In this document: piece by piece, positions 13,175-20,887 of the stretch
Numbering within the stretch: position 1 is the stretch's first letter
Layout of the letters: each line of letters begins with the position of its first letter
IMG/VR virus record: IMGVR_UViG_3300047557_003109
Coordinates: 1 to 35,746 of that record
Length of the DNA stretch: 35,746 nucleotides
Strand: one strand, 5' to 3'
Source of the DNA: a virus
Translations under genes and position numbers: made by a program
Notes under the pieces: generated by a model
Databases searched by the model: none
What the model was told of the DNA's origin: nothing
What the model saw: only the letters and a program-made list of their open reading frames with translations

Positions 13175-14209
13175 ATGAAAGTAGGATTAATTGGACTTGG
13201 TAGAATGGGTGAAGGGATGTCCCGTCGTATGATGAAATCGGGAATAGAAGTTTGGGGTTATCGTAGAAACTATGAGAAAGCAAACGAAGCATATGAAAAG
13301 GGATATGTGAATGGAATTGCAACTACTATTGAAAATCTTGTTAAAGTAGTTAAACAAAATAAAAATGGTAGACCGCAACCAGGAATTTTTCAGATGGTTG
13401 TACCTGCTGAAACAGTAGAGGAGACGATCAATGAATTACTACGATATTGTAGTGAAGGAGATATTATTATTGATCATGGCAATAGCAATTTTAAAGACAG
13501 TCGGAAAAGAGCAGAACGTTTGGCAAAATTGGGTATCCAATATATTGATTGTGGCACTAGCGGTGGTGTTTATGGTTTGGATCGTGGATACTGTCTTATG
13601 GTTGGTGGTGGAGATACTGCAGTCTCCACTTGTTCGCGCATTTTTAATGCCCTTGCCCCAGGAATCGATGCTGCCCCCAGAACTCAATTTGACTCAGATA
13701 TAACTTCTGCTGAGTATGGTTGGTTGCATTGTGGTGGACCAGGTGCGGGGCATTTTGTGAAGATGGTGCATAATGGTATTGAATATGGCATTATGCAAGC
13801 GTATGCTGAAGGATTCAATATCATTAAGAATGCTAATGTGGGATCTAAGTACGTTAAGGAAGGAGATGCTGAAGTTGCCCCCATGGCAGATCCAGAAAGT
13901 TACTGCTATGATATTGATGTTGCTGAGGTTGCTGAGTTATGGCGTCGTGGTAGTGTTGTTGGTTCTTGGTTACTTGACCTTACCGCTGATGTTCTTCGCA
14001 ATGATGGTCAACTTAAAAAGTTCTCTGGGGGCGTATCCGACAGTGGTGAGGGTCGTTGGACTGTTTCTGCCGCTGTGGACCTTGGTGTACCCGCTCCTGT
14101 CATTACTACTGCCCTTTATGAGAGATTTAATTCGCGCAATCTGGGTACTTTCGCTGCCAAGGTTCTAAATGGTATGAGATATATGTTTGGGGGACATCAC
14201 GTAAGGTAA
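13175..14209 (+). CDS. gnd: 6-phosphogluconate dehydrogenase, decarboxylating (short form)
   Basis: 344 aa. N-terminal Rossmann motif GLIGLGRMGEGM, then the family signatures IDCGTSGGVYG and GPGAGHFVKMVHNGIEYG containing the catalytic Lys and substrate Asn. The C-terminal helical part (GGVSDSGEGRWT) is of the short type (about 300-350 aa) rather than the 470-aa E. coli type. It oxidises 6-phosphogluconate to ribulose-5-P and CO2 with production of reduced cofactor. The later half is visibly richer in G+C than the start. End of the talC operon. Confidence 0.95.
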   Translation: MKVGLIGLGRMGEGMSRRMMKSGIEVWGYRRNYEKANEAYEKGYVNGIATTIENLVKVVKQNKNGRPQPGIFQMVVPAETVEETINELLRYCSEGDIIIDHGNSNFKDSRKRAERLAKLGIQYIDCGTSGGVYGLDRGYCLMVGGGDTAVSTCSRIFNALAPGIDAAPRTQFDSDITSAEYGWLHCGGPGAGHFVKMVHNGIEYGIMQAYAEGFNIIKNANVGSKYVKEGDAEVAPMADPESYCYDIDVAEVAELWRRGSVVGSWLLDLTADVLRNDGQLKKFSGGVSDSGEGRWTVSAAVDLGVPAPVITTALYERFNSRNLGTFAAKVLNGMRYMFGGHHVR

Positions 14210-14222
14210 GATCTTTTACGAC

Positions 14223-14251
14223 TTGACATGATTTTGGTATTGCTATATAAT
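14223..14251 (+). promoter_or_regulatory. Consensus sigma-70 promoter for tRNA-Pro
   Basis: TTGACA (14223-14228), 17-bp spacer, TATAAT (14246-14251): a perfect match, 13 bases before the tRNA. Confidence 0.88.
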
Positions 14252-14264
14252 ATGTGAGTTGAAA

Positions 14265-14338
14265 CGGAACGTAGCTCAGTTTGGTAGAGCACCCGCTTTG
14301 GGAGCGGGATGCCGTAGGTTCAAATCCTATCGTTCCGA
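14265..14338 (+). tRNA. tRNA-Pro (anticodon TGG)
   Basis: Acceptor CGGAACG (14265-14271) pairs with CGTTCCG (14331-14337), discriminator A. Anticodon loop TTTGGGA in stem CCCGC/GCGGG, T-loop GTTCAAATC. GCCAGT/ACTGGC hairpin at 14341-14358 follows, without a T run. Confidence 0.95.
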
Positions 14339-14362
14339 TCGCCAGTTTCTTCACTGGCACAC

Positions 14363-14391
14363 TTGACACAAAACTCTCTAACCCTTATAAT
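14363..14391 (+). promoter_or_regulatory. Consensus sigma-70 promoter
   Basis: TTGACA (14363-14368), 17-bp spacer, TATAAT (14386-14391), 22 bases before the ATG at 14414. It drives the small genes 14414-15135. Confidence 0.88.
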
Positions 14392-14413
14392 ACTAGAGTA
14401 ATCAATCAAAAAA

Positions 14414-14629
14414 ATGTCTCTGATTCAAAAATTCAAAAAAGATGTTAGCACTCTTCAACTTGCTGCTAACGGGGAAATCTACCTTGATGTAAAGAATCCG
14501 AAACTTTATAAAAAGGTTCGCCGCTTCTATGAAAATGAAGGGGTGGTGTTCTCGGGTGACCCCCTTGATGACTACGAAATTCTTATGGAGTATGTCGCCC
14601 AAGATCTTGAGTCTATTGAGGTTGCTTGA
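14414..14629 (+). CDS. 71-aa hypothetical protein
   Basis: Reads MSLIQKFKKDVSTLQL, a central beta-like stretch (GEIYLDVKNPKLYKKVRRFYENEG) and an acidic C-terminus. No domain recognised. First gene after a perfect promoter, so probably expressed early in infection; many early cyanophage genes of this size are host-takeover factors, which is inference. Stop and next ATG overlap (TGATG). Confidence 0.7.
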   Translation: MSLIQKFKKDVSTLQLAANGEIYLDVKNPKLYKKVRRFYENEGVVFSGDPLDDYEILMEYVAQDLESIEVA

Positions 14630-14859
14630 TGAAAGTTCTTCTGGAACGTGAAGGATATCGCTTCGTTGAGGCAGGTATTCTTGAGATAAATGGAAAACCA
14701 GATTATCGAATGCAGAAGCAGAATTTTTACACCAAACGATGGAATGATATCTATCTTTTTGATAATGTTATACAATGTTCTCTAGCAATGGAAGACATTG
14801 ATTATGCTAAATGGTTAGATCCAGATAGAGTTCCTTGTTATGTTAGAGATGATGATTAA
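14629..14859 (+). CDS. 76-aa hypothetical protein
   Basis: The ATG at 14629 overlaps the preceding stop. Reads MKVLLEREGYRFVEAGIL, with beta-like N-terminus, YRMQKQNFYTKRW and an acidic end (VRDDD). Not recognised. Likely coupled to the gene before it in an early transcript. Confidence 0.68.
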   Translation: MKVLLEREGYRFVEAGILEINGKPDYRMQKQNFYTKRWNDIYLFDNVIQCSLAMEDIDYAKWLDPDRVPCYVRDDD

Positions 14860-14907
14860 ATAGTCACGGATGGACTAAAACAGTACTGGTCGGGAGCAAC
14901 CCCCTTT

Positions 14908-15135
14908 ATGTCTAAAGCAAGTATCTTAAGATATCTTGGTAATATTCTTCTCATCATTGGTTATCAAACTATGTTATGGGGAGATTTTAAATTTGGTTTA
15001 ATTGCTAAGTGTATAGGGGGTTTACTCACAGTACCTTTTGCTATTAAACTTAAACTTTGGGATGTATTATTCCTATGTGCTTTCTTTGGTATTACTGAAA
15101 TAACAAAGGTAGTGCAACTTTTCTTAGTTTCGTAA
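14908..15135 (+). CDS. 75-aa small membrane protein
   Basis: Hydrophobic, with spans at about residues 8-24, 30-47 and 50-72 (LGNILLIIGYQ, IAKCIGGLLTVPF, VLFLCAFFGI), so two or three transmembrane helices and short loops. Family not recognised. The 48-base gap before it contains GTCGGGAGCAACCCCC, which could fold and place a GGGAG ribosome site in a hairpin. Confidence 0.68.
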   Translation: MSKASILRYLGNILLIIGYQTMLWGDFKFGLIAKCIGGLLTVPFAIKLKLWDVLFLCAFFGITEITKVVQLFLVS

Positions 15136-15155
15136 AACTAAGTGGTGGAGTCAAA

Positions 15156-15263
15156 ATGACCCCTTATGGTTTCTTGCCTTTCCACAAAAGGCAAGTGGTG
15201 CGGATGGGATCTTACTCCCGCCTGGTTTCCAATTTCCAGTCAAAGAATTGGTGGCGAGCCTGA
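15156..15263 (+). CDS. Putative 35-aa basic peptide within a structured region
   Basis: Open frame MTPYGFLPFHKRQVVRMG continuing to a KNWWRA end, with GGTGGAG at 15144-15150 as a reasonable ribosome site. The same DNA folds strongly: a perfect 9-bp hairpin at 15173-15195, then GGGA/TCCC and CGCC...CCAATT/AATTGG...GGCG. It may therefore be a small RNA, a peptide or both. It is closed by a terminator. Coding is plausible but not shown. Confidence 0.4.
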   Translation: MTPYGFLPFHKRQVVRMGSYSRLVSNFQSKNWWRA

Positions 15264-15270
15264 GCACATG

Positions 15271-15300
15271 AAGGTGGGTTGCATAAACCCACCTTTTTTA
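15271..15300 (+). terminator. Terminator ahead of the sugar cluster
   Basis: AAGGTGGGTT (15271-15280) pairs with AACCCACCTT (15286-15295) around a short loop, followed by TTTTT. Confidence 0.92.
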
Positions 15301-15307
15301 GTATAAT
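15279..15307 (+). promoter_or_regulatory. Candidate promoter of the glycan gene cluster, overlapping the terminator
   Basis: TATAAT at 15302-15307 lies directly after the T run. With a 17-bp spacer the -35 would be TTGCAT at 15279-15284, in the terminator loop; only three of six bases match TTGACA, so an activator or a phage factor may be needed. It is the only clear promoter before the 22-gene cluster. Confidence 0.5.
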
Positions 15308-15327
15308 AAAATAAAAGATATTTGACT

Positions 15328-15828
15328 ATGAAAATAGGATTTAATTGTAGTTCATTCGATCTTTTTCATGCTGGACATGTTACAATGTTAAAAATGGAAA
15401 AAGAAATGTGCGATTACCTGAAGGTTGCACTTCAAGTAGATCCCACAGTGGATCGTCCAGGAATTAAAAACAAACCAGTACAATCTGTTTATGAAAGATA
15501 CGTTCAACTTCAAGCATGTAAGTATGTTGATGAAATTTTAGTCTATGAGACTGAGGAAGATCTACTTAATTTAATTCAAACTCAAACTATTAATATTCGT
15601 TTTTTAAGTGAGGAGTACATAGACAGAGATTTTACTGGTAAACAATATTGTATTGATAATAATATAGAGTTGTTTTATCATTTAAGAAAACATAAATATT
15701 CTTCAACCGAAATAAGAAATAGGGTATATAATCTGGAAAAGAAAAAAAGAGAAGAGGGGGGAGAGACAAGTTCTTTAGATCAATATTCGCCACAACTTTT
15801 AGAAAAATATTCAATTAAAAATATTTAA
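15328..15828 (+). CDS. Nucleotidyltransferase, glycerol-3-phosphate cytidylyltransferase-like
   Basis: 166 aa. The N-terminal FDLFHAGHVTML contains the HxGH nucleotide-binding motif, and SSTEIRNRV near residue 135 matches the second signature of the TagD/GCT-type family. It probably joins CMP (or another NMP) to an alcohol phosphate to make an activated donor. First gene of the glycan cluster. The ATG at 15328 is preferred over an in-frame TTG at 15322. The charged tail (KKKREEGGETSS) is extra. CDP-glycerol synthesis is the nearest known role; the real substrate is unknown. Confidence 0.78.
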   Translation: MKIGFNCSSFDLFHAGHVTMLKMEKEMCDYLKVALQVDPTVDRPGIKNKPVQSVYERYVQLQACKYVDEILVYETEEDLLNLIQTQTINIRFLSEEYIDRDFTGKQYCIDNNIELFYHLRKHKYSSTEIRNRVYNLEKKKREEGGETSSLDQYSPQLLEKYSIKNI

Positions 15829-15831
15829 AAA

Positions 15832-16773
15832 ATGACAATTCTTGTTACGGGAGGTGCAGGTTTTATTGGAAGTAATTTTCTTCAACATCTAGTTACCTGC
15901 ACTACAGAAAAAATCATATGCATTGACAGTTTAACCTATGCTTCTGATTGGAATAATATTCCAGATAAAGTTAAATTGTATAAAATTGATATTACAAATG
16001 AACATGATTGTGAGTTTGTTTTTAAAGAACATAAACCTTCTACAGTTTTTCATTTTGCTGCAGAAAGTCATGTTGATAACTCAATCAAAGATTGTTTACC
16101 ATTCATTTTTACTAATATTAATGGGACAGTAAATCTTTTAAATTTATCTTTGAAATATGATATTCAGAAGTTTATTCATATTTCTACGGATGAGGTTTAT
16201 GGTTCTATTGAGGATGGTTACTTTACCGAGAAATCTAACTATGATCCTAAAAATCCATATTCTGCATCTAAAGCAGCAAGTGACCATTTTGTTATGGCTT
16301 ATCACAACACATATGGATTACCTGCAGTAATTACCAATTGTTCTAATAATTATGGACCAAGACAGTATCATGAAAAGATGATACCTAAAACTATTAGTAA
16401 TCTTTTGGTGGGGAAAAAAGTTCCAATCTATGGAGATGGAAAACAAATTCGTGATTGGTTATATGTGCAAGATCATTGTGAAGCACTAATTGAGGTGTGG
16501 TTAAACGGTAAATTTGGACAAAAATATAATATTGGTGGTGATTGTGAACTTAGAAATATTGATTTAGTTCGTATGATTTTGGATCGTATGAATATGAAAG
16601 AAGACATGATAGAATATGTTAAAGACCGTCCGGGACATGACCGTCGATATTCCACGGATATTACAAAAATTCGACATGAATTGAAGTGGTCTCCACGGGT
16701 TTCTTTGGAGGATGGTATTGATAAAACGATAGAATGGTACACACTTAAACACGTAAATCTACTTAATAAATAA
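15832..16773 (+). CDS. rmlB: dTDP-glucose 4,6-dehydratase (RmlB-type)
   Basis: 313 aa extended short-chain dehydrogenase. NAD site GGAGFIGSNF at the N-terminus, HFAAESHVDNSI at 74-85, catalytic STDEVYG (Thr119, Asp120, Glu121) and Tyr143-Lys147 in YSASK. These are the full RmlB signature: oxidation at C4, loss of water across C5-C6, giving NDP-4-keto-6-deoxyglucose, the shared precursor for deoxy sugars. RmlC follows two genes later and an RfbH-type 3-dehydratase later still. No RmlA-type pyrophosphorylase lies in the window, so the activated glucose must come from the host. Confidence 0.92.
   Translation: MTILVTGGAGFIGSNFLQHLVTCTTEKIICIDSLTYASDWNNIPDKVKLYKIDITNEHDCEFVFKEHKPSTVFHFAAESHVDNSIKDCLPFIFTNINGTVNLLNLSLKYDIQKFIHISTDEVYGSIEDGYFTEKSNYDPKNPYSASKAASDHFVMAYHNTYGLPAVITNCSNNYGPRQYHEKMIPKTISNLLVGKKVPIYGDGKQIRDWLYVQDHCEALIEVWLNGKFGQKYNIGGDCELRNIDLVRMILDRMNMKEDMIEYVKDRPGHDRRYSTDITKIRHELKWSPRVSLEDGIDKTIEWYTLKHVNLLNK
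16766..16772 (+). promoter_or_regulatory. Late-promoter-like box inside the cluster
   Basis: ATAAATA at the 3' end of the dehydratase gene, 20 bases before the next start. In such AT-rich DNA a chance match is possible. Confidence 0.3.
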
Positions 16774-16792
16774 TTTTTTAAAATTATATAAT

Positions 16793-17449
16793 ATGAATGA
16801 TACTGCTGTTTTAGTTACAACTTATTGCGGAGGAGAGCATGAAGAAAAGCAAAGGAGGATGACAAAAATAATTTGTAGAAATTTATTTAAATCTGGTCAT
16901 TTTGTTATTCTTGCTTCTCATTCCCCAATAGATTTGGAGACACAAAAATATTGCAATATATTTTTATATGATTCTGACAACAGTTTTTCTATAAATGGAA
17001 TTCCTTCGAATCATAATCGTAATCATGGTATTGCTGAACTTAGGTTATTCCATAGTGCATTAGACGTATTGCCTAAAAAATTTAAATATGTTTTTAAACT
17101 TGCTTATGATAATAACCCTGATTTAGATTATCACGATATAATTGCTAAATGTAAAGAAACTAATAAGAGATTGGTTACTGGAAAATGGGGGAATGATACT
17201 ACTTTCGGTCTTCATACATGTTTTTTTGAAACTAATTTTTTTAGAGAAACTTTTTCTTATGATGAACTTTATCGTTTTGAAACCTCTGTGAATATAGAAC
17301 ATGTTTGGTTTGAGTCTGTAAGAGATAAAAATTTATTGGGAGAAACTCATAGAGAGTTATATCATACTCCTCCATATTTCTTTGGTTATTACATTAATGA
17401 TTATTCCAATGATGGTGGAAAATCTGTTCAAGATTATCCGCACAATTAA
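16793..17449 (+). CDS. Hypothetical protein, possible glycosyltransferase
   Basis: 218 aa. The opening (AVLVTTYCGGEHEEKQRR, then VILASHSPI) and the later FLYDSDN, ELRLFHSALDVL and YVFKLAYDNNPD look like a GT-A Rossmann half with a possible acidic metal motif, and C-terminal aromatic loops. It has no signal peptide or membrane span. The context between two deoxysugar enzymes supports a transferase or sugar-modifying role, but I do not recognise a named family. SD is weak. Confidence 0.5.
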   Translation: MNDTAVLVTTYCGGEHEEKQRRMTKIICRNLFKSGHFVILASHSPIDLETQKYCNIFLYDSDNSFSINGIPSNHNRNHGIAELRLFHSALDVLPKKFKYVFKLAYDNNPDLDYHDIIAKCKETNKRLVTGKWGNDTTFGLHTCFFETNFFRETFSYDELYRFETSVNIEHVWFESVRDKNLLGETHRELYHTPPYFFGYYINDYSNDGGKSVQDYPHN

Positions 17450-17471
17450 TTAAATTTATAAACTAAATGAT

Positions 17472-18011
17472 ATGGTTGCAATTGAAACGAAATTAAAAGA
17501 TGCTTATTTAATAAAAAATAATATTTTTGCTGACAATAGAGGATCTTTCAGAGAATCATTTAATCTTTCTGAGATTCAAAAAATTATTGGAAAATACGAA
17601 TTTGTGCAAGACTGCCATTCTATTTCTTCGAAGAATGTAGTTCGTGGTATGCACTACCAAATTCAACATGCTCAAGGAAAAATTGTAAGATGTATTGTTG
17701 GAGAAGTTTATGATGTTATAGTTGATATTCGCAAAAAATCACCTACATTTGGGCAATGGTTTGGAGTTACTCTTTCTCCTGGACCATTGCAATTATGGGT
17801 TCCTCCTGGATTTGCCCATGGATTTAGATCTATTGTTGATGGTTCTGAAGTTCTTTATAAGGTTACTGACTATTATTATAAAGACTATGATAGAACTTTA
17901 ATGTGGAATGATAAGGATTTGAATATTGATTGGGGAGATGATTTTTCTCCATTATTGTCAGATAAAGATCAAAACGGAAAATCTTTAGTTGATTGTGATA
18001 AGTATGAGTAA
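17472..18011 (+). CDS. rmlC: dTDP-4-dehydrorhamnose 3,5-epimerase (RmlC-type)
   Basis: 179 aa, the usual RmlC length. Cupin fold with DNRGSFRESF near the N-terminus, VVRGMHYQ carrying catalytic His61, the QLWVPPGFAHGF strand and the TDYY tyrosine near 134. It epimerises C3 and C5 of NDP-4-keto-6-deoxyglucose made by the RmlB-type enzyme. An RmlD reductase is not certain, but the SDR protein that overlaps its 3' end by 8 bases could serve. The product may be an L-rhamnose-like or 6-deoxy-talose-like sugar. Confidence 0.9.
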   Translation: MVAIETKLKDAYLIKNNIFADNRGSFRESFNLSEIQKIIGKYEFVQDCHSISSKNVVRGMHYQIQHAQGKIVRCIVGEVYDVIVDIRKKSPTFGQWFGVTLSPGPLQLWVPPGFAHGFRSIVDGSEVLYKVTDYYYKDYDRTLMWNDKDLNIDWGDDFSPLLSDKDQNGKSLVDCDKYE

Positions 18012-18828
18012 AATATCCGTCTTTGGTGGAACTGGGTATATTGGTGGAAATTTTTGTCAGATGTATTCTGACAAAACAATTTTAGTACCAAGAAATGAAA
18101 AAAATTTTGATACAGAGCAAGCTCTATATTTTATTAGTACAACAACTAATCAAAATGTTTTCAAGGACCTTCATATTGATATTGATACAAATTTGAGTTT
18201 ATTTGTCGATGTTCTGTCTAAGTGCAAAGATAAAGATATTATTTTCAACTTTATTAGTTCTGCATTTGTTTATGGCAATGATATTCTAGATGCAAAGGAG
18301 ACTGATTATTGTAATCCAACTGGTTTTTACTCTATTACGAAAAGAACCGCTGAGCAACTTTTAATTTCTTTTTGTGAAACTTTTGACATTAAATATAGAA
18401 TTTTAAGAATTGGCAATGTTTACGGTTTAGATAAAACAATTAGTCCAGGAAAAAATGTTCTTGGTTATATGATTGAATTATTGAAAAATAATAAAGAAAT
18501 TAAATTATATGATGGTGGAAATTTTTACAAAGATTATATGTCGGTTGATGATGTTTGTAGAGCAATAAATTTAGTCATTCAAAAAGGTGAAAAAAATCAA
18601 ATCTACAATATTGCTTCGGGAACTTCTTTTCTTTTTAGAAATATTATTGAAAATGCAAGGAATCTGACATCTAGCAAGAGTGAACTTATCTATGTTCCTA
18701 TGCCAGACAATCAGAAATATATTCAAGTAAAAAATATGACATTGAATATTGATAAAATAAAATTTCTTGGTTTTTCACCTTTGATGAGTTTTGAAGATGG
18801 CTTGCAAACTTTATGTAAATTGTGTTAG
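18004..18828 (+). CDS. NAD-dependent sugar epimerase/dehydratase or reductase (extended SDR)
   Basis: 274 aa. NAD motif GGTGYIGGNF, the SSAFVYGND region and catalytic Tyr-Lys in FYSITKRTAEQLL, then RIGNVYG and DGGNFYKDYMSVDDV. It belongs to the extended SDR sugar enzymes. It lacks the typical RmlD signatures, so it may be a C4 reductase or epimerase acting on the RmlB/RmlC product. The ATG at 18004 overlaps the rmlC stop by 8 bases. Substrate unassigned. Confidence 0.78.
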   Translation: MSKISVFGGTGYIGGNFCQMYSDKTILVPRNEKNFDTEQALYFISTTTNQNVFKDLHIDIDTNLSLFVDVLSKCKDKDIIFNFISSAFVYGNDILDAKETDYCNPTGFYSITKRTAEQLLISFCETFDIKYRILRIGNVYGLDKTISPGKNVLGYMIELLKNNKEIKLYDGGNFYKDYMSVDDVCRAINLVIQKGEKNQIYNIASGTSFLFRNIIENARNLTSSKSELIYVPMPDNQKYIQVKNMTLNIDKIKFLGFSPLMSFEDGLQTLCKLC

Positions 18829-18852
18829 AATTGTAGAAAATATTTTTGACGG

Positions 18853-19584
18853 ATGCAATTAACATCTAAAACTCTAGTTGTTAGTAATCATGCTAATCAT
18901 GATTTGGAATGGTTAAAACTTACATACGATTATGGATTTTCACCAGAAAATACTTTAATCTACGATAGAACTCCTGATGATTTTCCTGGAAAATTTAAAA
19001 TTGATCATTTGGGTAAAGTAATTAAATCTCCTAATGTCGGTTCAAACCCATATGATATTGGTAGATATATTGTCGATCATTATGAAAATCTTCCTGATAT
19101 GATGATTCATATTAAAGGTAATCTTCTTCAAAAAAAGTACACGACAAAAGAAAAGTTTATCTATGCATTAAAAGCAAATTGGTTTGTTCCGATTGATGGG
19201 GGTTCTTTATGTGAAAGTTATTTTTCTTATCTAGTAAATGATAACTGGTTTGCACAACCAATGGAATGGGAAGACCGAATAGAGCAAGAAAAATCTGAAG
19301 AAATAAAACAAATGAAAGTATATCCAAGAATATCAAGTTTAAGAGAATTTATTCAAGATCTTTTTATTGTTCAAGATATTCCAAAGTTTTTAAGTTTTGC
19401 ACCAGGAGCAAACTATGCAGTTCCTAAAAATTGCATTTTAAAATATAGTAAAAACTTTTACAAAAAAATAATGAATTATACTGACTATAGTAATAATCCT
19501 ATCGAAGCCCACTGGTTTGAAAGAGTATTACAAATGGCTTGGCAGGGTTGCTTAGAAGAAAATCTATCATATGTTGTTGAATAG
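18853..19584 (+). CDS. DUF3431-like protein, probable glycan-related
   Basis: 243 aa. Motifs NVGSNPYDIGRYIVDHYENLP, MMIHIKGNLLQKK and FAPGANYAVPKNCILK followed by HWFERVLQMAWQG resemble the DUF3431 family, in which a glycosyltransferase-like function is often suspected but not proved. No signal peptide or membrane segment. AT-rich, in line with neighbours. It overlaps no gene but ends 4 bases before the RfbH-type gene. Activity is unknown; placement makes transfer or recognition of a sugar likely. Confidence 0.5.
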   Translation: MQLTSKTLVVSNHANHDLEWLKLTYDYGFSPENTLIYDRTPDDFPGKFKIDHLGKVIKSPNVGSNPYDIGRYIVDHYENLPDMMIHIKGNLLQKKYTTKEKFIYALKANWFVPIDGGSLCESYFSYLVNDNWFAQPMEWEDRIEQEKSEEIKQMKVYPRISSLREFIQDLFIVQDIPKFLSFAPGANYAVPKNCILKYSKNFYKKIMNYTDYSNNPIEAHWFERVLQMAWQGCLEENLSYVVE

Positions 19585-19588
19585 TAAA

Positions 19589-20887
19589 ATGAAAGAACAA
19601 ATTAAAAACTTTTTAGACGATCTATTTGAAAATAATGACAATTTTTTCCCCTATCTTTATAATAAAAATTATGTGAAGGGTGAAAGTAATATTTTTTATT
19701 CTGGACCATATTGGGACAATCAAGAAATTGAAGCAGCATTAAAAACATTTTTAACTGGTAAGTGGCTTTCATCTGGAGAAGCAGTTAATAAATTTGAAAA
19801 GGAATTTTCTAATAAATTTGACTTTAAACATTCTGTAATGGTCAATTCTGGAAGTTCTGCAAATCTTGTGATGGTTGCTGCTCTTAAAAAATATTTTGGG
19901 TGGAATGATGGAGATGAAATTATTGTTTCTGTCTGTGGATTTCCAACTACACTAAATCCAATTATCCAGAACAACTTAAAACCTGTTTTTGTTGATATTG
20001 ATTATTCTGATTTGAATTGGAACATCCAAGAACTTGAAAGCAAAATAACTCACAAAACTAGAGCAATTTTTTCTTCACCAGTTCTTGCTAATCCTTATGA
20101 TTATGATGCAATTCTAGATATTTGCTCTGAATATGATATCCATTTGATCGCAGATAATTGCGATAGTCTTGGATCTAAATGGCGAGGAGAATATTTGACA
20201 AAGCACGCTGTTGCAGCATCTTGTTCTTTTTATCCAGCACATCACATTACTACTGTAGAAGGTGGTATGGTATCTTCTGATATTAAAGAGGTTGTAGATT
20301 TAGCTCGTAGTTTTGCCTGGTGGGGAAGAGATTGTTATTGTGTTGGATCTCAAAATCTTTTAGCATGTGGAACATGTGGGAAAAGATTTGATAAATGGTT
20401 GGTTGGTTATGATAAAGTTGTTGATCACAAATACATTTTTGGTCAGATTGGTTATAATTTAAAACCAATTGATATGCTTGGTGCAATTGGATCTGTTCAA
20501 CTTAAAAAGTTTGATGAGATTCATGCCAAACGTAGATATAATAAAGAAAAATTACATAAAATATTTGAAACTATTCCTGGTGTTCGTGTTGTTGGGGAAC
20601 TTGAAAATGCAGAAACTAGTTGGTTTGGAGTTCCTATTGTGTGTGATGGTGATAAAACTGAACTAGTCAAATTTCTTGAAGATAGTAAAATTCAAACTAG
20701 AAATTATTTTGCTGGTAATCTTCTTATTCATCCAGCTTATCGTCATCTTGAGTCTGCGTTTAATTATCCAAACGCAATGAAAGTCTTAGATAATGTATTC
20801 TTTATTGGTTGTTCTCCAGTAATTACTGATTCTATGATAGAATACATAGAAGAGACTGTTAACTTGTACAAAACAAAAACGTTATGA
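19589..20887 (+). CDS. rfbH: PMP/[2Fe-2S] 3-dehydratase, RfbH (E1) type
   Basis: 432 aa DegT/AHBA-fold protein. In place of the Schiff-base Lys of aminotransferases there is His218 in SFYPAHHITTVEGG, the hallmark of 3-dehydratases such as E1 and ColD. The [2Fe-2S] cysteines of E1 are also present: Cys191 (ADNCDSLG), Cys249 and Cys251 (RDCYC) with the same 57-residue gap, and Cys260 (LLACGTCGKRF), one residue further than usual. E1 removes the C3 hydroxyl from CDP-4-keto-6-deoxyglucose en route to 3,6-dideoxyhexoses. The partner reductase (E3) is not in the window; host ferredoxin could serve. The ATG at 19589 is chosen over upstream non-ATG codons. Confidence 0.9.
   Translation: MKEQIKNFLDDLFENNDNFFPYLYNKNYVKGESNIFYSGPYWDNQEIEAALKTFLTGKWLSSGEAVNKFEKEFSNKFDFKHSVMVNSGSSANLVMVAALKKYFGWNDGDEIIVSVCGFPTTLNPIIQNNLKPVFVDIDYSDLNWNIQELESKITHKTRAIFSSPVLANPYDYDAILDICSEYDIHLIADNCDSLGSKWRGEYLTKHAVAASCSFYPAHHITTVEGGMVSSDIKEVVDLARSFAWWGRDCYCVGSQNLLACGTCGKRFDKWLVGYDKVVDHKYIFGQIGYNLKPIDMLGAIGSVQLKKFDEIHAKRRYNKEKLHKIFETIPGVRVVGELENAETSWFGVPIVCDGDKTELVKFLEDSKIQTRNYFAGNLLIHPAYRHLESAFNYPNAMKVLDNVFFIGCSPVITDSMIEYIEETVNLYKTKTL

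Noticed and set aside
14860-15300. Glutamine (downstream-peptide or glnA) riboswitch, known in cyanophages
   Set aside because: I looked for the conserved core (a GTTCA block and a GGAAGTAGG block) here and at 5939-6080 and did not find it.
6447-17000. Every ATAAATA-like string as a late promoter
   Set aside because: The sugar cluster is very AT-rich and chance matches are expected. Only sites close before a start codon were kept, with low confidence where doubtful.
19589-20887. DegT/DnrJ-type sugar aminotransferase
   Set aside because: The catalytic Lys is replaced by His218 and the iron-sulfur cysteines are present, so it is a 3-dehydratase of the RfbH/E1 type.
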